From assembly GCF_002289575.1 (NCBI RefSeq), contig NZ_NTGA01000004.1, positions 62,001 to 126,000 of the forward strand: a DNA stretch of 64,000 nucleotides. The letters are read 5' to 3'. Below the pieces are notes generated by a model, which worked only from the letters and a program-made list of their open reading frames with translations, was not told the DNA's origin and made no database searches. The stretch is from Dietzia natronolimnaea. GTDB taxonomy: Bacteria > Actinomycetota > Actinomycetes > Mycobacteriales > Mycobacteriaceae. A program made the translations under genes and the position numbers. Below are positions 32,482 through 43,125 of this stretch, in pieces; the stretch's first letter is position 1, and every line of letters begins with the position of its first letter.

Positions 32482-33602
32482 GGCGTGCCCCCGGGGATCG
32501 GGACGGTCACGGTCCCCGGATCGGCGTCCGTCGGCGTCCCCGGGGTCCCCTGGCCGACGCCGGGCGGCGGGACCTCGGTGGTGGTGGGGGGCGCCGGGGT
32601 GGAGCCGTCGATCAGGACGCCCTGCCGAGCAGACCCCCGCAGCACCGCGAACGGCCCGGGATCGGCGGCGCGCATCAGGCCGCAGTTGACGGTGCGGCTC
32701 CCCGTGGCCCACGAGATCTGTGAGATCGGGTTGACCAGCGTGGAGATGAGGGTGGTCTGGCGCAGGGCCTCCCCGTCGCCCAGGTATGCGGCCCCGGCCG
32801 CGAGGCAGGCGTCCGCGGTGAGCTCGGACTGCACCCTCGGCTCGGGCGGGTTCGGGTCCTCCGGGAAGAGGCCCGAGACGTCGACATCGGAGACCACCTC
32901 GATGGAGTGGTCCTCCGAACACGGCACCGGCGCACCGGGCAGGCCGTCGTCGGTGAATCCGAGGCAGGTTCCCGGGTCCCACCGCCGGTGCTGGTCCGCC
33001 TCCGCGAACACCCCTGTCGAGGTGGTCGAGCGGCCGTCGAGTTCGGCTGCGGCGACCCCGCATAACACCGAGTGGTCACCCTTGTCCCACCCCTCCTCGG
33101 ACGGGGGCACGACCAACCCGGTGAACCGGCCCGCCGGGTCGACCTCCCGGCCCCCCGCGTAGCGGGTGATCATCGGCAGACACCGATCGCTGCCGATCGG
33201 GGCCAGCCTCGTGTTGTCCGGAAGCGGCGTGTTCTCACCGAACCCGGGTACCCCGGAGAGGTCGATGCGACCGGCGACCTCGAAGCGGTGGGGCTCCTCG
33301 CAGTCGACGGTGGTGAACGCCGTGACGCGCTCGGCGGCGTCGACCTGCCAGGTCAGGCACGTTCCCGGGGCCGCGTCGGCGTAGGCGGGCCCGGACAGCG
33401 TCCTCGGGTCGACCTGCGGGACGATCGCCGCGATCCGCTCCGCCGCCGCGGAGTTGGGATCTCCCATCGCCGAGGCCATGAGGCCACCGGTGATCGCCCC
33501 ACCGGCCAGGATCGCGACGAGTGAGGCCATGACCGCGCCCCGGGTCCGGAGCAGTGGCCGGCCCGGGTGTGGTGATCGCGAGGAAGTGATCATCGCATCC
33601 AT
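32478..33602 (-). CDS. septum-formation-domain membrane protein
   Basis: A 374-residue membrane-anchored exoprotein. A membrane segment at about 23-45 (GAVMASLVAILAGGAITGGLMA) is followed by two copies of a Cys-containing septum-formation domain: GTCLTWQVDA...VDCEEPHRFEV near 80-107 and GTCLGFTDDG...PCSEDHSIEVVSDV near 212-240. The Pro/Thr-rich tail (PPTTTEVPPPG) is probably wall-embedded. The family is linked to septum formation, with no known enzymatic role. Its promoter is shared with the divergent ankyrin gene. Confidence 0.85.
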   Translation of the reverse strand: MDAMITSSRSPHPGRPLLRTRGAVMASLVAILAGGAITGGLMASAMGDPNSAAAERIAAIVPQVDPRTLSGPAYADAAPGTCLTWQVDAAERVTAFTTVDCEEPHRFEVAGRIDLSGVPGFGENTPLPDNTRLAPIGSDRCLPMITRYAGGREVDPAGRFTGLVVPPSEEGWDKGDHSVLCGVAAAELDGRSTTSTGVFAEADQHRRWDPGTCLGFTDDGLPGAPVPCSEDHSIEVVSDVDVSGLFPEDPNPPEPRVQSELTADACLAAGAAYLGDGEALRQTTLISTLVNPISQISWATGSRTVNCGLMRAADPGPFAVLRGSARQGVLIDGSTPAPPTTTEVPPPGVGQGTPGTPTDADPGTVTVPIPGGTP

Positions 33603-33639
33603 GATGCCGCAACTTCGCCGCCCCGATAGGATTCAGGGC

Positions 33640-34083
33640 ATGAGCGGACAGAACCGAGACGCGGCCGGCGGGCCGGACAGCGGAACCCGCGCGCCGCGCG
33701 AAGGGGTCGACCCCGAGGTCCTCGAGTTCGCGCAGATGCTCTTCCAGCTCGCCCGCGACGGCGAGACCGAACGGTTGGCCGCCTACGTCGACGCGGGGGT
33801 GAGCCCGGACCTCACGAACGAACGCGGTGACGCGCTGCTCATGCTGGCCGCCTACAACGGGCACCCCGACACCGTCCGGGCCCTGCTCGCCCGCGGTGCG
33901 GATGTCGACCGCGCGAACGACCGGGGTCAGACCCCGCTCGCGGGCGCGGTGTTCAAGGGGTACGGCGAGGTGGTCCGCGTGTTGTTCGAGGGCGGGGCGG
34001 ATCCCCACGGCGGCACCCCCACGGCGGTCGACACGGCCCGGATGTTCGAGAAGGACGCCTTCCTCGAGCTCTTCGGCGTCTGA
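33640..34083 (+). CDS. ankyrin repeat protein
   Basis: A 147-residue cytoplasmic protein with about three ankyrin repeats: GETERLAAYVDAGVSPDLTN, GDALLMLAAYNGHPDTVRAL with LLARGADVDRAND, and GQTPLAGAVFKGYGEVVRVL with LFEGGADPHG. Ankyrin repeats bind proteins; in bacteria short ones sometimes act as immunity or catalase-associated factors. No partner is obvious. ATG 33640 lies seven bases after TAGGAT (33627-33632). serS follows 90 bp later with its own promoter. Confidence 0.9.
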   Translation: MSGQNRDAAGGPDSGTRAPREGVDPEVLEFAQMLFQLARDGETERLAAYVDAGVSPDLTNERGDALLMLAAYNGHPDTVRALLARGADVDRANDRGQTPLAGAVFKGYGEVVRVLFEGGADPHGGTPTAVDTARMFEKDAFLELFGV

Positions 34084-34160
34084 CCCGAGCCGTCGGCGCC
34101 GCCCCGAGGCCGGCCCGCGCGGGGTCGGGACAGCCGATCCGGGTGGGGGGACCGGGCCGC

Positions 34161-34166
34161 TAGGCT
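34161..34166 (+). promoter_or_regulatory. -10 hexamer of serS, leaderless
   Basis: TAGGCT ends seven bases before GTG 34174, the start codon of serS, and no ribosome site is seen. Confidence 0.5.
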
Positions 34167-34173
34167 GGTCGCC

Positions 34174-35433
34174 GTGATCGATCTTAAGCTCCTCCGCGAG
34201 AACCCCGACCTCGTCCGCGATTCCCAGCGCACCCGCGGCGAGGACCCCGCGCTGGTCGACCGTCTCCTGGCGGCCGACGAGGCCCGGCGGTCGTCGATCT
34301 CCGCCGCGGACGGGGCGCGTGCGGAGCAGAAGGCGCACGGGAAGAAGGTCGGGCAGGCCTCTCCGGAGGACCGCCCGGCCCTGCTGGAGGCTGCGGGAGC
34401 GCTCAAGCAGGCGGTCAAGGACGCCGAGGAGGCGGAGAGGTCCGCCGCGGCCGAGGTCGACCGGATCCAGCGGATGCTCTCCAACGTCGTGGAGGAGGGC
34501 ACGCCCGCCGGCGGTGAGGACGACTTCGTGGAGATCGAGCGGATCGGTGAGATCCCCGCCTTTGACTTCGAGCCCAAGGACCACCTCGAGCTCGGCGAGA
34601 GCCTCGGGTTGCTGGACATGGAACGCGGCGCCAAGGTCTCCGGTGCGCGCTTCTACTTCCTCACCGGCTACGGCGCCCTCCTGCAGTTGGGCATGCTGCA
34701 GCTGGCGGCGCAGAAGGCCACCGCCAACGGCTTCACGCTGATGATCCCGCCGGTCCTGGTGCGCCCGGAGATCATGCAGGGGACCGGGTTCCTCGGTGCC
34801 CACGCCGACGAGATCTACCGGCTCGAGGCCGACGACCTCTACCTGGTGGGCACCTCCGAGGTCGCGCTCGCCGGCTACCACCAGGGCGAGATCCTGGACC
34901 TGGCGGACGGGCCCAAGCGCTACGTGGGCTGGTCCTCCTGCTTCCGGCGCGAGGCCGGCAGTCACGGCAAGGACACCCGCGGCATCATCCGCGTGCACCA
35001 GTTCGACAAGGTCGAGATGTTCTCCTGGTGCACGCCGGAGGAGGCGCACGAGGAGCACCTGCGGTTGCTGGCGTTCGAGAAGGAGATGCTGCAGGCCATG
35101 GGTCTGCCGTTCCGGGTGATCGACATCGCCGGCGGGGACCTGGGGTCGTCGGCCGCCCGGAAATACGACTGTGAGGCGTGGGTCCCGACCCAGGGTGCCT
35201 ACCGGGAGCTTACCTCCACGTCCAACTGCACGACTTTCCAGGCCCGCCGACTGGGAGTGCGCTACCGGGACGGCAGCGGCAAGCCGCAGACGGCGGCCAC
35301 CCTCAACGGCACGCTGGCCACCACGCGGTGGCTCGTGGCGATCCTCGAGAACCACCAGCAGGCGGACGGCTCCGTCGTCGTGCCCGAGGCGCTGCGTCCG
35401 TTCGTCGGCAAGGACGTGCTCGAACCCCGGTAG
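34174..35433 (+). CDS. serS: seryl-tRNA synthetase
   Basis: A 419-residue class II synthetase charging tRNA-Ser (and tRNA-Sec where present). The N-terminal coiled-coil arm ([18 protein letters not shown] to about 110) binds the tRNA. Motif 2 is [20 protein letters not shown] and motif 3 is the region [28 protein letters not shown] binds serine. Length and domain order are normal. It is monocistronic, with a hairpin at 35441. Confidence 0.97.
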   Translation: MIDLKLLRENPDLVRDSQRTRGEDPALVDRLLAADEARRSSISAADGARAEQKAHGKKVGQASPEDRPALLEAAGALKQAVKDAEEAERSAAAEVDRIQRMLSNVVEEGTPAGGEDDFVEIERIGEIPAFDFEPKDHLELGESLGLLDMERGAKVSGARFYFLTGYGALLQLGMLQLAAQKATANGFTLMIPPVLVRPEIMQGTGFLGAHADEIYRLEADDLYLVGTSEVALAGYHQGEILDLADGPKRYVGWSSCFRREAGSHGKDTRGIIRVHQFDKVEMFSWCTPEEAHEEHLRLLAFEKEMLQAMGLPFRVIDIAGGDLGSSAARKYDCEAWVPTQGAYRELTSTSNCTTFQARRLGVRYRDGSGKPQTAATLNGTLATTRWLVAILENHQQADGSVVVPEALRPFVGKDVLEPR

Positions 35434-35440
35434 CCGTGGT

Positions 35441-35460
35441 GGCGGGGCGTCGGCCCCGCC
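35441..35460. terminator. hairpin terminator of serS
   Basis: Perfect eight-base arms GGCGGGGC (35441-35448) and GCCCCGCC (35453-35460) with a GTCG loop, seven bases after the serS stop and between convergent genes. Confidence 0.7.
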
Positions 35461-35471
35461 GCCGGTGAGGG

Positions 35472-36002
35472 TCAGGGGCGGAAGAGCATCATGACGCCGC
35501 TCGCGCTGGCGCAGGTCCGACCGTCGGTGTCGAGGACCTTGGCCTGCACGACGCACGTGGATCGACCCACGTGTTCGACCTCGGCGTGGATCGTCGCCGG
35601 GGTCTTCTCCAGCCGGAGCGCCCGGATGTACCGGACGGTCAGGTCGAGCGTGCTGTAGCCCACGCCCTCGTCGACGACCGTCGCCGTGGCGTACCCGAGG
35701 GCGGAGTCGACCCACCCCGAGACGATCCCGCCGTGCACCGTCCCCCCGTTGTTCAGGGCCCACTCCCCGGGGGTCGCGGTCAGGGTGACCACCCGTTCGG
35801 CGACCGACGAGAGCGCGAGACCGAGAGTGTGCGAGCCGGGGGAGAGGTGGTGCTCCCCGTCGACGATCCTCTGCAGGACCTCCAGGCCCGCATGGGGGCT
35901 GCGGTCGGAGGCGCCGGGCAGCGGCGGCCAGGAGTAGTGGCGACTGTGCGCCGCCGTGTCGATCTCGTCGAAGGGCGCGTCGAAGGCCTCGTCGTCATCC
36001 AC
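35472..36002 (-). CDS. hotdog-fold thioesterase (PaaI family)
   Basis: A 176-residue acyl-CoA thioesterase-like protein. The hotdog helix with its catalytic region is NNGGTVHGGIVSGWVDSALG (about 84-103), including the conserved HGG, followed by TLDLTVRYIRAL and HVGRSTCVVQAKVLD. It probably hydrolyses an acyl- or aryl-CoA. Start GTG 36002 is seven bases after TAGGTT on the minus strand, so leaderless. It is divergent from the acyltransferase gene at 36063. Confidence 0.88.
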   Translation of the reverse strand: MDDDEAFDAPFDEIDTAAHSRHYSWPPLPGASDRSPHAGLEVLQRIVDGEHHLSPGSHTLGLALSSVAERVVTLTATPGEWALNNGGTVHGGIVSGWVDSALGYATATVVDEGVGYSTLDLTVRYIRALRLEKTPATIHAEVEHVGRSTCVVQAKVLDTDGRTCASASGVMMLFRP

Positions 36003-36062
36003 GGCGTCGAACCTACCGGCAGGCGATCACGCCGTTCGGGACGGGCCGCTACGCTGGGGCCC

Positions 36063-36884
36063 GTGGAGCTGCTCTATACGGGGATCATCGGGTTCGCCCG
36101 GGCACTGTTCAAGGTCCAGGGACTAAACATCACCATGCGCGGCGAGCGCAACTTCCCCGAGGTCGGCGGGGCCGTGGTGGTGATGAACCACACCGGGTAC
36201 CTCGACTTCGTCTACGGCGGCATCCCGGCGCGCGTGCACAAGCGGTTCATCCGCTACATGGCCAAGGTCGAGGTGTTCGACCACAAGGTGTCCGGGCCGA
36301 TCATGCGGGAGCTCAAGCACATCCCGGTGGACCGCACCGCCGGTAAGGCGTCGTTCGACGAGGCGGTGGACCGGCTCAAGGCCGGTGAGCTGGTGGGAGT
36401 GTTCCCCGAGGCCACCATCAGCCGCAGCTTCGAGGTCAAGGGCTTCAAGTCGGGTGCGGTGCGGATGGCGCTCGCCGCCGACGTGCCGATCATCACGGTG
36501 ACCCTGTGGGGTTCGCAGCGGGTGTGGACCAAGGGCCTGCCCAAGAAGCTGGTGCGTCCGAAGGTGCCGATCATGATGGAGGTCGGCGAGCCGATGCCGG
36601 CCTACGAGCCGGTGGAGGAGTGCACCGAGGAGCTGCGCTCGCGGATACAGGCCACCCTCGAGCGGCTGCAGGATGAGTACGCGCGGCGTTACGGCCCGTA
36701 CCCGGCCGGTGCGAACTGGGTCCCGGCCCGCCTCGGTGGTTCGGCCCCGACCCTGGAGGAGGCCACCGCCCTCGACGAGGCCGAGCACGCCGAGCGGATG
36801 CGCCGGCGGGCGGAGAAGATCGTGGATCCGGCCGCTGACGAATCCGACGCCCCGGAGGGTCCGGCGGGCCCGGACGCTCCGTGA
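36063..36884 (+). CDS. lysophospholipid acyltransferase (PlsC family)
   Basis: A 273-residue membrane-associated acyltransferase, likely making phosphatidic acid or acylating another lipid. The catalytic HxxxxD motif is NHTGYLDFVYGG (about residue 38), and the glycerophosphate-binding FPEATISRSFEVKGFKSGA is near 120-138. The C-terminal 60 residues are charged and probably disordered. GTG 36063 lies seven bases after TACGCT (36050-36055). The stop overlaps the HAD gene start; the pair matches acyltransferase/Cof hydrolase neighbours near Rv3813c-Rv3816c by recollection. Confidence 0.9.
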   Translation: MELLYTGIIGFARALFKVQGLNITMRGERNFPEVGGAVVVMNHTGYLDFVYGGIPARVHKRFIRYMAKVEVFDHKVSGPIMRELKHIPVDRTAGKASFDEAVDRLKAGELVGVFPEATISRSFEVKGFKSGAVRMALAADVPIITVTLWGSQRVWTKGLPKKLVRPKVPIMMEVGEPMPAYEPVEECTEELRSRIQATLERLQDEYARRYGPYPAGANWVPARLGGSAPTLEEATALDEAEHAERMRRRAEKIVDPAADESDAPEGPAGPDAP

Positions 36885-37711
36885 CCCGGACCAGACCCCT
36901 GCTCGTCGCCACCGACGTCGACGGGACCCTGCTCGGGACCGATGAGCTCATCCCGGAGGCCAACCGGGCGGTCGTGGCGGACCTCGTCGCGGACGGCGCG
37001 ACGTTCGTGCTGGCGACCGGGCGCCCCCCGAGGTGGCTGGACCAGGTCGTGGACCAGTTGCCCGTGGCGCCGCTCGCGGTCTGTGCGAACGGCGCGGTGA
37101 TCATGGACACCGACTCCGGCGAGTTCCTGGCCACCCGGCTGCTCGAACCGGACGTTCTCGCCGCGATCGACGAGGTACTGCGCCGGAGGCTCCCGCACAG
37201 CGGTATCGCGGCCGAACGGCTGGGCACCGACGCGGCGGACGCCGACTTCGTTGCCAGCCCGGACTACGAACACGCCTGGATCCACCCCGCACACCTGCAG
37301 GTGGGGCACACAGAGGTGCTCTCCGAACCCGTTCTGAAACTGTTGGCCCGGGTTCCGGGCATGCCCAGCGCCGACATGCTGGCCGCGCTCCGGGGTGAGG
37401 TCGACCATCTGGCCGACGTCACCTACTCCACGACCGACGGATTGATCGAGTTCGCGGCCCGCGGGGTGACCAAGGCCAGCGGTCTGAGCCAGATCGCGGC
37501 CACCACCGCGGCGTCGACAGCGGCGTCGTCCGCGGTCCCGGTGACGGTCGCCTTCGGCGACATGCCGAACGACCTGGAGATGCTGCGGTGGGCGGACCAC
37601 GGGGTGGCGATGGGGAACGCGATCCCGTCGGTGCACGCCGCCGCCGACGAGATCACCCTGACCAACGACGAGGCGGGGTTGGCGCACGTGCTGCGCCGCT
37701 GGTGGGTTTAG
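36881..37711 (+). CDS. Cof-type HAD phosphatase
   Basis: A 276-residue class IIB HAD hydrolase. Motif I is ATDVDGTLLG (nucleophile Asp near 11), motif II ATGRPPRWL, the Lys of motif III is in VTKASGL, and motif IV is AFGDMPNDLEML, followed by GVAMGNAIPSV. It probably dephosphorylates a sugar phosphate or pyridoxal phosphate. GTG 36881 overlaps the preceding stop by 4 bp. A strong hairpin follows. Confidence 0.92.
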   Translation: MTRTRPLLVATDVDGTLLGTDELIPEANRAVVADLVADGATFVLATGRPPRWLDQVVDQLPVAPLAVCANGAVIMDTDSGEFLATRLLEPDVLAAIDEVLRRRLPHSGIAAERLGTDAADADFVASPDYEHAWIHPAHLQVGHTEVLSEPVLKLLARVPGMPSADMLAALRGEVDHLADVTYSTTDGLIEFAARGVTKASGLSQIAATTAASTAASSAVPVTVAFGDMPNDLEMLRWADHGVAMGNAIPSVHAAADEITLTNDEAGLAHVLRRWWV

Positions 37712-37750
37712 GCGGAGAAGGCTGCACGGACCGGTCCCCACCACTTCCCC

Positions 37751-37791
37751 GGTGTGCCCGCCGCCCGTCAACGCCGGGCGGCGGGCACACC
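37751..37791. terminator. hairpin terminator after the HAD gene
   Basis: Perfect 16-base arms (37751-37766 and 37776-37791, beginning GGTGTGCCCGCCG) with a nine-base loop lie 39 bp after the stop. Confidence 0.85.
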
Positions 37792-37817
37792 TGGTGGGAC
37801 CCGGTCCGTGAGTCGTG

Positions 37818-37843
37818 CCGGCCGACGCCTCGGCGTCGGCCGG
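37818..37843. terminator. hairpin terminator of the amidase gene
   Basis: Perfect 12-base arms CCGGCCGACGCC (37818-37829) and complement (37832-37843) with a two-base gap, immediately beyond the amidase stop on the minus strand. Confidence 0.8.
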
Positions 37844-37846
37844 AGA

Positions 37847-39898
37847 TCAGGGGTTGGGCTCGACCGTGAGCTCCTCGGTGGACGGGTCGAAGACCAGCGT
37901 GCCGCCCTCGAATCGCTGCGCGATGGTGCCGTCCTCGCGGTCGGACTCGCTCGAGACCGGCAGGCCCAGCGGTCCGCGCTCGAAGCCCTGGGAGGCCCAG
38001 GCGTCGCCGATCACGCCCCACACCGGATGGGTACCGGTCTCGGGGGACGAGTAGAGCGCCCCGTTCTCGTGCTTCACCAGCGAGACGTTGCCGAACCGCT
38101 GGACACCGGACAGGACCTTGCCGAGCGGGCCGGAGAACTGCGAGGCGAGCCTGGCGAAGTCGCCGCCGAGGAGATCTCCGACGGAGCCGAGGTCGCCGCC
38201 GACGGCGTTCTGCACCGAGCCGGCGTCGAACGGGATGTCGGCCAGGGTCTTGCCGCCGGTGAGGAGGCGGGTCAGCTCGGCGGCGTCCAGGCGACCGCCG
38301 GACAGCACGGTCCGGAGCGCGGAGGTGACCGCGTCCTGGACACTGCCCTGCGTGAGTCCGGGGATCGTCGTGCCGCCGGTGCCCGGTCGGGGGGTGGTGC
38401 CCGGGTTGGTGACCGGGGGAGTGGGGTTGGTGGGCGCGGGCGTTCCGCCGCCGCTCTGGGCATAGGCGGCCGCGATGTCGCGGATCTGGCCCATCTTGGC
38501 GTAGCCGGCGTTGCCGGGACACGAGGTGTTGCCGACGTCGCGGTGGGCGAAGATGTTGGGCAGCCGGACCGCGGCACCCGCCGGGTACCTGGTGTACGAG
38601 GTGCCCTCGGAGTAGTGGGTGTCGGAGCCCTTGGGGTTGACCCCGGCGACCGACAGGCGCCAGCCGATGATCTCGCCCATCTTGCGCACGGTGGCGTCGG
38701 GCGGGACCACGGTGGAGTAGTCGCCCATCATCGAGATGCCCCAGGTGTTGCCGTTGAAGCCGCCGGCATGAGCGCCCTGGACGTTGCGGTTGAGCCCGCC
38801 ATGGCGGCCCTCGAATGCCTGCCCGTACTTGTCGACCAGGACGTTGTATCCGACGTCGCACCAACCGAGGTTGCGCGCGTGATAGGTGTAGATGCCCCGC
38901 ACCACTCCGGCCGAGCCCTCGCGGGTGTAGTTGTTGCTGCCGGCGGTGTGATGGACCACGGCGGCGGCGAGGCTGTTGTCGTAGGTGGCGTTGCGGCACC
39001 GGATGGACTCGTCGGCGCCCCAGCCGGCGCGGCTGATGATCGCCGGCTGCCTGGCCGCGATGTCCCCGCTCGCGCCGGTTCCACCCTGGGCGGCGATGTC
39101 CCCGTAGGAATCGGGTTCGGGGGTCGGTGTGTCGTCGGGCGAGATCAGCACCGCGGTGACCGAGTCGGCCGTCAGGTCGCTGGACTCCGCGACGGGCTTG
39201 ATGTCCGCGTAGCGTGTCGGGACCGGGGGGGAGGTGTCGGTGGCGGGCCGCGCCGGGGCCGGTTCGGCCGACCGGGTTGCCGCGATGTCGTCCTGGGCCC
39301 GGACCTCCTCGATCTCTGAGCTCCGGGTCTCTGAGCTCTGGGTCTCGGCGTCCTCGGTTCCGGTGGCGTCCGACTCGGCGCTCTCCGGCGCGTCGGCCAG
39401 CGAGGTGTCCGCTATGTCGACTCCGGAGACCTTGATCTGGACCGTGGTGGTGTCCACCCCGAGGAAGACCGGTTCGGTGCCTCCGCTGCCGGTGGCGCTC
39501 TCACCCTCGTCGTCGACGGATTCGGCCTCGTACCAGGGGCCCCACGACCCGTCCGGGTTCTTGGCGCGCAGGGCCGCGACGGCCTCCGGGTTGTAGCCCT
39601 TCCACGTGACGCCGACCATCGAGAACGGGGTCTCGGAGGTGACCTCCTTGACCGGGGCCGAACCCACCGCGATGTCGGTGTCCACGCCTGCCGCGGCGGG
39701 CGCGTCGGACAGAGCGACCTCGGCGGTCCCGGTCGGGACGGCCGAACCGGCGGTGGTGGCGATGTCGTCTCCGGACTCGGCCAGGTGGTCCGCGCCGTAG
39801 ACGGCGAGGGGCGTGACGACGGACGCCGCGACCGCCACCGCGAGGGCGAGGGTCCTGCGTCGACCGCTGACGTACAGGGGGCGGCGTCGTGTGCTCAA
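37847..39898 (-). CDS. secreted N-acetylmuramoyl-L-alanine amidase with LGFP-type C-terminus
   Basis: A 683-residue exported peptidoglycan amidase of the PGRP/amidase_2 fold. TTG 39898 is chosen because GGAGAAG lies just upstream and the reading opens with a signal sequence (SGRRRTLALAVAVAAS, then VTPLAVYGA); an in-frame codon at 40006 would put 36 non-signal residues in front. An N-terminal domain (about 70-135), a disordered Ser/Glu-rich linker and the amidase domain follow: SRAGWGADESIRCRN, zinc His in VVHHTAGSNNYT, WCDVGYNVLVDKYGQAFEGR and FAHRDVGNTSCPG. The C-terminus (GFERGPLGLPVSSESD) is LGFP-like, a wall-binding repeat. Position matches Rv3811. Confidence 0.9.
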   Translation of the reverse strand: MSTRRRPLYVSGRRRTLALAVAVAASVVTPLAVYGADHLAESGDDIATTAGSAVPTGTAEVALSDAPAAAGVDTDIAVGSAPVKEVTSETPFSMVGVTWKGYNPEAVAALRAKNPDGSWGPWYEAESVDDEGESATGSGGTEPVFLGVDTTTVQIKVSGVDIADTSLADAPESAESDATGTEDAETQSSETRSSEIEEVRAQDDIAATRSAEPAPARPATDTSPPVPTRYADIKPVAESSDLTADSVTAVLISPDDTPTPEPDSYGDIAAQGGTGASGDIAARQPAIISRAGWGADESIRCRNATYDNSLAAAVVHHTAGSNNYTREGSAGVVRGIYTYHARNLGWCDVGYNVLVDKYGQAFEGRHGGLNRNVQGAHAGGFNGNTWGISMMGDYSTVVPPDATVRKMGEIIGWRLSVAGVNPKGSDTHYSEGTSYTRYPAGAAVRLPNIFAHRDVGNTSCPGNAGYAKMGQIRDIAAAYAQSGGGTPAPTNPTPPVTNPGTTPRPGTGGTTIPGLTQGSVQDAVTSALRTVLSGGRLDAAELTRLLTGGKTLADIPFDAGSVQNAVGGDLGSVGDLLGGDFARLASQFSGPLGKVLSGVQRFGNVSLVKHENGALYSSPETGTHPVWGVIGDAWASQGFERGPLGLPVSSESDREDGTIAQRFEGGTLVFDPSTEELTVEPNP

Positions 39899-41508
<1,610 letters not shown>

Positions 41509-41541
41509 GGCCCGGCTGGCCTGGCCGTGGCGGGTCGGCCC

Positions 41542-42852
41542 TCAGGCGGCGCGTCCGACGGGTAGGTGCCGCACGACGTCCTCGCGCTGCGCCGCGTGCA
41601 CCAGCGCCGGCTTGGCCTCCCCGAGGTGTTCGAGCACCGGGGTTACCGAGGACCAGAAGCGGCTCAGCGAGCTCAGCCCCTCGTTCTCCGCGCGGGCCTG
41701 GGCGCGCTCGGCCCGGGTGTCGTCGGGGCGGGTCGGGTGGTGGGTGGCGCGCTTGCCCTCGATACGGTCGTCCTTGCGCTGAGAGATTACGTAACCGAGC
41801 GCGAACGCGACACTCCGCGGCATCCGGCCGGACAGCAGGACGTCGGCCTCGGGGTAGTCGTCGAGCACCTGCTCGACCGCACCGGAGAGCTCCTCGACCA
41901 ATCGGGCGAACGCGCGCCGGTCGATCTGCCGACCGCTCGCGCCCGGGTACAGCCGGCCGGCGGGGAGAGTCCACGGCCGGAGGGTCTCCACTCCGTCGGT
42001 GGTGGCGGTGGGCCCCACGACGACGACGAGGTCCGCCGCCGCCCGCAGTGGATGCTGCGCGTCGACGTCGGAGACGGCTCCGCCCCCGTCGAGCTGGAGC
42101 GAGAGCCACACGCGACCCACAGCGGTCCGGTCCGCGGGCGCGGCGGTCGAGTGCGCGGTTGCCGGGAGTCCGGGGCGGAGCGTGACCATGGACAGCTCGG
42201 AGTCCGGTCGGCTCCGTCGCGACAGCCACCGACGCTCGGCCCACATGTCGTCGCCGTCGTCGAAGTACACCGTCCGCACCCCCGTGTCCCCTCCGGGCAA
42301 CCGGCGCCTGCGGGCCTCGGTGGGCAGCTCCGCGAGGTGCGTGCGCTCGCGCAGGAGGGTGTCGTATCCCACGGCCAGTGCGGCGGGGAACGCCAGGTTG
42401 GGTGCCAGGACATAGCCTGTCGCGTCGTCGTCGTCGTTCATCGCCCTCTCGAGCTCATCCGACACGTGGTCCACGGCCCGTCGCAGGTCCACCACGTCGC
42501 CGTCGGTGCCGAACCAGCCGGTCGCGGAACGGAAGTCCAGGCTCCGGGCGTTGGCCACGTCCACCGCGGCGCGCATACGGTCCGCGCTCTCGGCGGGGAG
42601 CAGTCGTAGGTAGTACAGGGTGCCGTTGTGGGCGATAATCCAGGCGCGGACCGCCATCGCCGTGATGAGCACCGCCAGGGTTCCGACGAACCAGCCGAGG
42701 CGGGAGGGGGAGGTGCACTCCTGCGACCACAGGTCCGGCACCGCCGAGATGGTGCAGGCCGCATCGCGGGTGATGAGATCCTCCGCGACCAGTCCGCCGA
42801 ACGCCGTGGTCATGGCGACCGTGATCGCGATGAGCGTTTCCAGGATGAACAC
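41542..42852 (-). CDS. two-TM membrane protein with SAVED/CARF-like soluble region
   Basis: A 436-residue unrecognised protein. Membrane segments lie at about 1-22 and 53-74, with two cysteines in the short outer loop (33 and 46). The cytoplasmic part contains ATGYVLAPNLAFPAALAVGYDT (144-165), VWLSLQLDGGGAVSDVDAQHP (248-268), LVVVVGPTATTDG (275-287) and ADVLLSGRMPRSVAFALGYV (336-355). The last helix-strand-P-x4-A-x-LGY pattern resembles SAVED domains that sense cyclic nucleotides, and a 2TM-SAVED layout is known from CBASS Cap14. No CD-NTase gene is nearby, so this is a fold guess. GTG 42852 lies six bases after TAGCCT. It interrupts the glf-glfT2 order. Confidence 0.6.
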   Translation of the reverse strand: MFILETLIAITVAMTTAFGGLVAEDLITRDAACTISAVPDLWSQECTSPSRLGWFVGTLAVLITAMAVRAWIIAHNGTLYYLRLLPAESADRMRAAVDVANARSLDFRSATGWFGTDGDVVDLRRAVDHVSDELERAMNDDDDATGYVLAPNLAFPAALAVGYDTLLRERTHLAELPTEARRRRLPGGDTGVRTVYFDDGDDMWAERRWLSRRSRPDSELSMVTLRPGLPATAHSTAAPADRTAVGRVWLSLQLDGGGAVSDVDAQHPLRAAADLVVVVGPTATTDGVETLRPWTLPAGRLYPGASGRQIDRRAFARLVEELSGAVEQVLDDYPEADVLLSGRMPRSVAFALGYVISQRKDDRIEGKRATHHPTRPDDTRAERAQARAENEGLSSLSRFWSSVTPVLEHLGEAKPALVHAAQREDVVRHLPVGRAA

Positions 42853-43125
42853 CGGACGAGGCTAGCGGGGTCCGCCGCGCGCTCACCACCGGCCCGTCTG
42901 CGACCCGCCGCGGACCCGCCGCGGACCCGCCGCCAGCGTGCCGCGCGTGCGGGCATGCGCGAGAGCGCCTGCTCGGCTCGACCACAGCCGCTCCCGGGCA
43001 TGGACTCCCGCGTGCGCAGGGGGGCGGGCCGGCGGGCATCGGCGGAGGCGGGAACGTGAGCGGGTGCCTTCGCGGGACCGGCCAGAGGTGCGACGACGAC
43101 GATGCGCCGCACCTAGAGTGAACTC
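42853..43125. promoter_or_regulatory. divergent intergenic region, 2TM protein / DUF5129
   Basis: This 273-bp gap carries an 11-bp direct repeat, ACCCGCCGCGG, three times near 42904-42932, and likely leaderless -10 hexamers at both ends: TAGCCT on the minus strand (42864-42859) and TAGAGT at 43114-43119 on the plus strand. Nothing else was recognised. Confidence 0.45.
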
